Assembly (NCBI RefSeq): GCF_030936135.1 | Contig: NC_082600.1 | Coordinates: 3,596,001 to 3,660,000 of the forward strand | Length of the DNA: 64,000 bases | Direction of reading: 5' to 3' | From: Gavia stellata | Lineage: Eukaryota; Chordata; Aves; Gaviiformes; Gaviidae | Shown: piece after piece, positions 60,501-64,000 of the stretch | Layout of the letters: every line of letters begins with the position of its first letter | Numbering within the stretch: position 1 is the first letter of the stretch | Position numbers and translations under genes: made by a program | Notes under the pieces: model-generated | Seen by the model: the letters and a program-made list of their open reading frames with translations, nothing else | Told to the model about the DNA's origin: nothing | Databases searched by the model: none

Positions 60501-63500
60501 TTTCCAAACTCATCTCAGCCTTTTCTGTTTCTGCTCTTACACAAATGTCTTTGTTTAAACTCTCCAAAGCAAGAAGTTTGGAATTGAGGTCTTCTTTCTC
60601 TTGCTTGTATTCACTGTCAAGCCTCTCCAGCTTTTGCCTAACCAGCTTCCCATTTTCCTCCACCATGGATATACGCTCTTCTTTGTTCTTTAGCTCTTTT
60701 TCGTGGTCATTTTGGAGTTGCATTATCTTATCATTCAGGTTTTTCTCTTGCTTCTCAGCAGCATTCCTCAGGTCTTGCAGCTCCTTCTGAAGCTGCTCTC
60801 TCTCGCACACGAGCTTGTTCACTTCTTCCTTGAAGTTTTTCTCCAGGAGATCTTTCTCCTGGGTCAGGGCAGAAGAAATGGCCTTTTCATTTGCCAGACT
60901 TTCCTTCAGTTGCTCACGAGCTTCAGCAACCTCCTGAGCAATTTCATCCTTTTCAAACTCCCACTGAGATTTCTCCTCTCTTTGCTGTTCGGCAAGTTCA
61001 CGCAACTCTCGCTGGTAACGTCCTTCCAGATTTTGGATCATTTCTTCATATTTATTCACAAGTGTTTGTGTGTCGACAGAAAACTGAGTTTCTGCATGAG
61101 ATGCTCTTCTGTTATACTCACTTTCCATTTTTGTCCTAAACACGGTTAACATAAGATATTACTAAACTCTGGGCTAACTCAGAAAGAGATGCAAGACGCA
61201 AATGGCTTTTTAGGCTGAATAAAACAAGCTGAAAAATTACCTTTTCACTGAGTTTTAGATGAAGTACTATCTGATGGGTGTTTCTGAGAGCCAAAGTTAA
61301 ATTTGAGGCAACTTGTTGAAACTTCAAAAATAAAAACCTAATTGCCTTGGAAAAGTGTAACTCATGAAATGTCCTCAGAAAAGGTTTCATGTACAGTATA
61401 TGCCCTTCTGTACTTGTGATCAGATTTCTGGGGGCAGATGTTCTTACCCTCATCTCTCCCTGTCACCCCAGGACAGTTTCAGTTTCTTTTGACACTCGAT
61501 CTCGGCTAAGTGCATTCACCAGCCACCCCTTTACTTCTTTAGAGAGGAAGTCTGAAAACCCAAATGCTTTAAAAGTACGAAGCAGGGATTCATAAAGCAC
61601 AGGGATCCTGAACAGAGCTCAAATTAATCGCGTCTGGTTATGCTTTAACACTATTGTTGCCTCTGGGTGAGCTAAAAATCAATATAAATATCTGCTTGAG
61701 AAAGGTCAGAAGAGCGAGCCCCTGGATAGCAGCCCAGTGTTCTGGAATAAAACAGGTAACAGCGCTGTACAACTAGTACGCTCGAATTAAGCGTTGGGAG
61801 TCATTTCTGCACTAGGTTCACCTTGGTCACCACGCCAAGCCACCAAGGTCAGCGTACACCACTACCATCCCCGCCAGCGGTGACACTCACCTTTCCTCCT
61901 CCAGGTCCTGCTCGTGCTTCCTCAGCAACTCTTGTTGGAGCTCTTCCTTCTCCAGGGCGTGCACCTCTCCCATCCTTTTCAGCTGCTCATGAAAGCCACG
62001 TTCCAGCTCTCCCTTCTCTTCCTGCAGTGTCTGCACTAAAACTCTCATCTTTTCTTCCACCCAGACACCATTTTGAATCAGTTCTTCCCGTTCTTGGCTA
62101 AACTTCTCATTTACCTGCTCCAGTCTGGCTCTAATGTCTTCTTCGTGCTCCTGCCTCAATAGTTCTTGTAGATTGGCTTTTTCCTCATTGAAACTCATTT
62201 GTAATTTGTTTTTCTCATCATTATATTTACAGTCAAGCTTTTCTTGCTGTTCTCTGAGCACTGCTGCCTCTCCTTGCAGCTCTGCAATTTGATTTTTAAG
62301 GCCAGATATTTGCTTTTCCATGACACGCATCTCTTCAGTGTACTTCTTCCTCATATCCTCTTGCTCTTTCTCACAGTGGATTTTTGTCTCATCTAGCTGC
62401 TTTTTGTAATGGCTCACCTACAAAAAGGAAAAACAGATTGGATTGGTTAATTTTCTACAGAATGTCCTACAGAGATCTTTTCTCAACATTTCTGTATTAT
62501 GTATTTCCATATATTCTACAGAATACTGTGATTTACACGTTAGCATCTTTTATTGATTTCCCCTGCAAAGAATGCTAGAGTGCTCAGCTTAATTTCTCAC
62601 TGGGATAAAGATGGTTATTATGTAGAATTCATAAGCAAAAAGAAGAGAAGCCACTAACAACTTTTAAGTCCTAAGTCAGTTTTGCAAATTGCAAATGGAC
62701 TCTTTTTTTATTTCACTGATTACTTTTTGAAAACCTTCCCCAAATTCAGAGGCAGATGCCCAACGCTGTGCCAGCTTGCCCTAGCACTGTAGGTAGGCAC
62801 TGGAGTGGAGCTGCCCCAGCCTTACAAGCCTATCTCGACCCAAGCCTTCTCCACATAGAGCCAATGGAGGGATTTCTGCATGTGTGGCAAGATTAATCTG
62901 CAGATGGACACCCAGAAAATGGGGAGCTGACTACCCGTTTTCAGTAGCACGGATATCATAACAGCAGTTTCCATACTCCCACAGCACAGATCGCGTTTCA
63001 ACGCCACCAGACTGCACGAGCATGGCATTTAGCAATGCAGACTCCTGCCAGCAGCCTTTCTAACCCACAATTATCTCATGCCAGAGGGAATGAAGTGGCT
63101 AATTCAGATGCAGCAAGCTTTCAAGACAGGAAATGCAATACTGCCTCGGAAAGGCTCGCTGCTCTCTCTTTAGCTGGCAGGCGGCGTGGGGATCTACTGC
63201 AGCATTCATTCAGCCCTCTCCAGCGCACAGCAACATGCAGAAGGAGCAGGGAAGGTAGAGCCTTAGATTTGCAGAAAGGTTATAATTTGACCAGGAATAA
63301 AAAGTCCTTCTCCAAGATCATGCCACTTGTATGAAGAGGGTGGAAAAGTTGTGAAGGTTTGTTTTAAGTTGAAACAGCTTACTGTGTCCTCAAGCTCCTG
63401 TTTGAGGTGATGTAGATCCCTGTGATGTTGCTCCTTCATTTGTTCAATAGCCATTTCTGCCTCTATGCTCATATTTAATGGGTTGCAGTCTTCTGAACCA

Positions 63501-63981
63501 AGTCCTTTGAAAATAATTATATACATATTCTTGAAGCCCGAAGAGATACATTCTCAACAAAATTATTTCATCAATTTAAATTTGTTTAGGCAGCTACTTG
63601 CAGCTCTCGCATTCCCATCACACACACACAGACAAGAAACTGCAAATGTTAATTTCAGCTTTGACTATAGTACAGCAGCCGTATTCCACTTAACGTTAAA
63701 TAGCAAAACAGAAGTGGTGTTTCAGTCTCTCTGTGAAGGTTTGGGAAAGTTTTAGGTAATTGCCTCTAAGATGTTATCAATAGATACCTACAGCACAGAA
63801 GCTGGTCATATAAGAGATGCGCTTTACCTTGGTCAGGCTCAATACCACTATTGCCATGGCTTTTCATATCAATGTCGAACTCTTCTGACAGTGAATTTTT
63901 CAGCGAAGGCCTGAGCACTTTGCCTTGGGCACGGTACTCCTCCAGCTCCGAGTGCAGCTCATCTATCTGGTCTTGCAGCTC
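39386..63981 (-). CDS. NIN: NIN (ninein), 3' portion, 17 coding exons
   Basis: Ninein is a large coiled-coil protein of mother-centriole subdistal appendages that anchors microtubule minus ends. Seventeen minus-strand exons (63981-63828, 63504-63383, 62417-61891, 61135-59060, 57858-57733, 57089-57020, 56016-55801, 55406-55293, 54198-54076, 53540-53427, 52708-52562, 51448-51269, 50733-50584, 50042-49944, 46268-46077, 40738-40625, 39595-39386) splice in phase to give 1577 residues plus stop. This corresponds to roughly the C-terminal three quarters of the ~2090-residue human protein. The N-terminal EF-hand-like region lies beyond the right edge. The sequence is nearly all heptad-rich coiled coil (Leu/Glu/Lys/Gln) with a divergent Pro/Ser-rich gap inside the giant exon. 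Matches such as RCPDLSDLQ, QEKLSLKRECEQLQKE and KNTKADAMVKDLYVENAQLL identify NIN rather than the paralogue NINL. Confidence 0.97.
40625..40738 (-). CDS. NIN: NIN coding exon 16 of window
   Basis: Acceptor TTGCTTTCCAG leads into GGHEQLLKMMEERMMDVEQK then LRLVKRLLQDKVNQLKEQ before donor GTAAGC. It has 38 codons, phase 0-0. Reading through the donor would add a short tail starting VSILTFF; as I recall, a human isoform also ends by reading VS through this donor. Confidence 0.96.
42655..42660 (-). terminator. NIN: Possible polyadenylation signal of the alternative NIN end
   Basis: AATAAAATTC on the minus strand lies about 0.3 kb beyond the stop of the candidate alternative exon. Downstream sequence is T-rich. 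Supports, but does not prove, a 3' end here. Confidence 0.35.
42973..43134 (-). CDS. NIN: Candidate alternative 3'-terminal exon of NIN
   Basis: On the minus strand an acceptor (GGATATCAG) opens a phase-0 frame GEVSHLPPFSRPCYRSSEQC, then MQIPTGGSGTSDSLAAYDLI, ending HTQTHELA and TAA. Phase 0 is compatible with the NIN exons upstream of it. AATAAA signals follow 0.1-0.3 kb on. The polypyrimidine tract is weak. A stronger acceptor inside it (CCTCCTTTCTCTAG, exon start 43102) would instead give ALLPEQRAVHADSYRRIGHL and stop. Conservation could not be tested. Confidence 0.4.
   Translation of the reverse strand, partial: GEVSHLPPFSRPCYRSSEQCMQIPTGGSGTSDSLAAYDLIPYHDKHTQTHELA
46077..46268 (-). CDS. 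NIN: NIN coding exon 15 of window
   Basis: Acceptor TTACTCTTCAG leads into MLHSSASVMLSQSPHSRELQ, then QQGCAMVPKEQFLQLQHQLL, ending SETNMQQ before donor GTAAAG. It has 64 codons, phase 0-0. The first half is a poorly conserved Ser/Gln-rich linker. Confidence 0.96.
46269..49943 (-). other. NIN: NIN intron (3.7 kb)
   Basis: AT-rich intron. A small tandem duplication of AGCTGAAGAAAC lies near 48110. No gene or mobile element was recognised. Confidence 0.7.
49944..50042 (-). CDS. NIN: NIN coding exon 14 of window
   Basis: Acceptor TCTTTAATAG leads into ISQMNSLERELETSPENEGL then RKKQVKLDDQLME before donor GTACTT. It has 33 codons, phase 0-0. Confidence 0.96.
50584..50733 (-). CDS. NIN: NIN coding exon 13 of window
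   Basis: Acceptor TCTCTTTAG leads into IRQLESTVLSLKHQKHQSQS, ending QLQKELSSANRK before donor GTTAGT. It has 50 codons, phase 0-0. Confidence 0.96.
51269..51448 (-). CDS. NIN: NIN coding exon 12 of window
   Basis: Acceptor CTGTCTTAAG leads into NRVLELAVPSSGLQDQHRQL, then HWDELDQLTKQEQQLLRQEN, ending LTHSREK before donor GTAACC. It has 60 codons, phase 0-0. An alternative acceptor 36 bases inward (CCTTCCTCAG, giving GLQDQH) would also keep the frame, but the longer start aligns with human. Confidence 0.93.
52562..52708 (-). CDS. NIN: NIN coding exon 11 of window
   Basis: Acceptor CTCATTACAG leads into VQSLDETLQNANLQMSRLKS, then DLRVMQQEKETLKQEVVSLH and KQLQNANEK before donor GTAACG. It has 49 codons, phase 0-0. 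Confidence 0.97.
53427..53540 (-). CDS. NIN: NIN coding exon 10 of window
   Basis: Acceptor CTTATTTCAG leads into VAKVSCLENAIGSLKQEQKS then WEQKSQTLKTQLTVSQEK before donor GTATAA. It has 38 codons, phase 0-0. Confidence 0.96.
54076..54198 (-). CDS. NIN: NIN coding exon 9 of window
   Basis: Acceptor TTTCCACAG leads into LPRCPDLSDLQNEVSSLITK then NEKLQKEKEALSEELNRCID before donor GTAAGA. It has 41 codons, phase 0-0, and a strong match to mammalian ninein. Confidence 0.97.
55293..55406 (-). CDS. NIN: NIN coding exon 8 of window
   Basis: Acceptor CTTTTTGCAG leads into SSNLVSSLEMELSKMKVQAH then ILEQENHILKQELEKTKQ before donor GTATGG. It has 38 codons, phase 0-0. Confidence 0.96.
55801..56016 (-). 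CDS. NIN: NIN coding exon 7 of window
   Basis: Acceptor CCGATTCAG leads into VADLKTRNQQLDSENTELSQ; the exon ends LENSKVK before donor GTATGG. It has 72 codons with both ends phase 0 and is coiled coil. Confidence 0.96.
57020..57089 (-). CDS. NIN: NIN coding exon 6 of window
   Basis: Acceptor TTTCCTTAG precedes 70 bp that complete a split Arg and encode QKIEAVRKEKVAVQKMVDNL then KKQ before donor GTATAC. Human has QKTETVKQENAAVQKMVENLKKQ. Confidence 0.95.
57733..57858 (-). CDS. NIN: NIN coding exon 5 of window
   Basis: Acceptor CTGCCACAG leads into RYEAEKLREENAVLKNEVTL; the exon ends NGSREEM plus two bases before donor GTAAGA. It aligns with human YESEKLQQENSILRNEITTL. Confidence 0.96.
59060..61135 (-). 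CDS. NIN: NIN giant exon (2076 bp)
   Basis: Acceptor GTGTTTAG and donor GTAACG flank an exon carrying 691 whole codons plus split codons at both ends. It starts RTKMESEYNRRASHAETQF and ends CTELQQKVDLLR. This is the large ninein exon known from human. Coiled coil covers most of it, interrupted by a Pro/Ser/acidic segment (about 60178-60240, PTPPPSPGCSDSGSERS). The length is divisible by three with phase 2 at both ends, so skipping keeps the frame; as I recall, ninein isoforms lacking it exist in mammals. Plus-strand open frames of up to 148 codons across it are shadows. Confidence 0.97.
61891..62417 (-). CDS. NIN: NIN coding exon 3 of window (527 bp)
   Basis: Acceptor TTTTTGTAG leads into VSHYKKQLDETKIHCEKEQE; the exon ends KHEQDLEEER with split codon AG|G before donor GTGAGT. 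It is all predicted coiled coil, and KQISGLKNQIAELQGEAAVL aligns with the mammalian ISDLKNEIAELQGQAAVL segment. Confidence 0.97.
63383..63504 (-). CDS. NIN: NIN coding exon 2 of window
   Basis: Acceptor TTTTCAAAG completes a Gly codon and leads into LGSEDCNPLNMSIEAEMAIE, then QMKEQHHRDLHHLKQELEDT before donor GTAAGC. It starts a long coiled coil. Confidence 0.96.
63828..63981 (-). CDS. NIN: NIN coding exon 1 of window
   Basis: Acceptor CCTCTTAG precedes ELQDQIDELHSELEEYRAQG; the exon ends GIEPDQ plus one base before donor GTAAAG. The first 20 residues match mammalian ninein almost exactly. Confidence 0.94.
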
Positions 63982-64000
63982 CTAAGAGGAGGGAAAAAGG

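Larger units (their letters stand above)
61136..63827 (-). other. NIN: NIN introns flanking window exons 2 and 3
   Basis: Introns 61136-61890, 62418-63382 and 63505-63827. Nothing beyond splice sites and a short CA run near 63622 was seen. The intron 39596-40624 before the last exon is likewise plain. Confidence 0.65.

Noticed and set aside
59993-61149. Plus-strand frames over the giant NIN exon (up to 148 codons)
   Set aside because: They are antisense shadows of the coiled-coil codons, as shown by Leu/Phe/Ser-rich output opposite Glu/Lys/Gln codons.

Overview
The window is vertebrate nuclear DNA, almost certainly from a bird. It carries multi-exon genes with GT-AG introns, a CpG-island promoter and two CR1 LINE 3' ends of avian type, one ending in tandem ATTCTGTG units. 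Three genes are recognised from their translated exons. Their order and orientation (ATL1 forward, SAV1 reverse, NIN reverse) match what I recall of human 14q22, so this is conserved amniote synteny. The exact species cannot be read from the sequence.

Region 1 (1 to about 12.75 kb, + strand) is the 3' part of ATL1 (atlastin-1, an ER-shaping GTPase). Eight coding exons run from human-equivalent residue 223 to the stop codon, including a 15-nt microexon coding GSTNE. The introns hold a CR1 fragment that runs up to a splice acceptor, an 18/54-bp purine-rich minisatellite and a 64-bp direct duplication.

Region 2 (about 13.3 to 35.3 kb, - strand) is a complete SAV1 gene (Salvador, the Hippo-pathway scaffold). 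It has five coding exons encoding 385 residues, with two WW domains and a C-terminal SARAH helix. A CpG island covers its first exon. ATL1 and SAV1 are convergent, with 3' ends about 0.6 kb apart. The large introns contain a second, internally deleted CR1 and old SINE or DNA-transposon-like remnants.

Region 3 (39.4 to 64 kb, - strand) is the 3' three quarters of NIN (ninein, a centrosomal microtubule-anchoring coiled-coil protein). Seventeen coding exons give 1577 residues and include the characteristic giant exon of 2076 bp. A possible alternative 3'-terminal exon with its own AATAAA lies at 42.6 to 43.1 kb. The gene's 5' part lies beyond the right edge.

The three genes are not an operon or a functional cluster. 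ATL1 shapes ER tubules, SAV1 activates MST/LATS kinases, and NIN anchors microtubules at the centrosome. No novel system is evident. The points most worth checking are splicing features: the ATL1 microexon, the CR1-supplied acceptor environment, and the frame-neutral exon block and alternative end of NIN. Exon boundaries were set by reading GT-AG sites in phase and by similarity to the vertebrate proteins as I remember them; no alignment was run.
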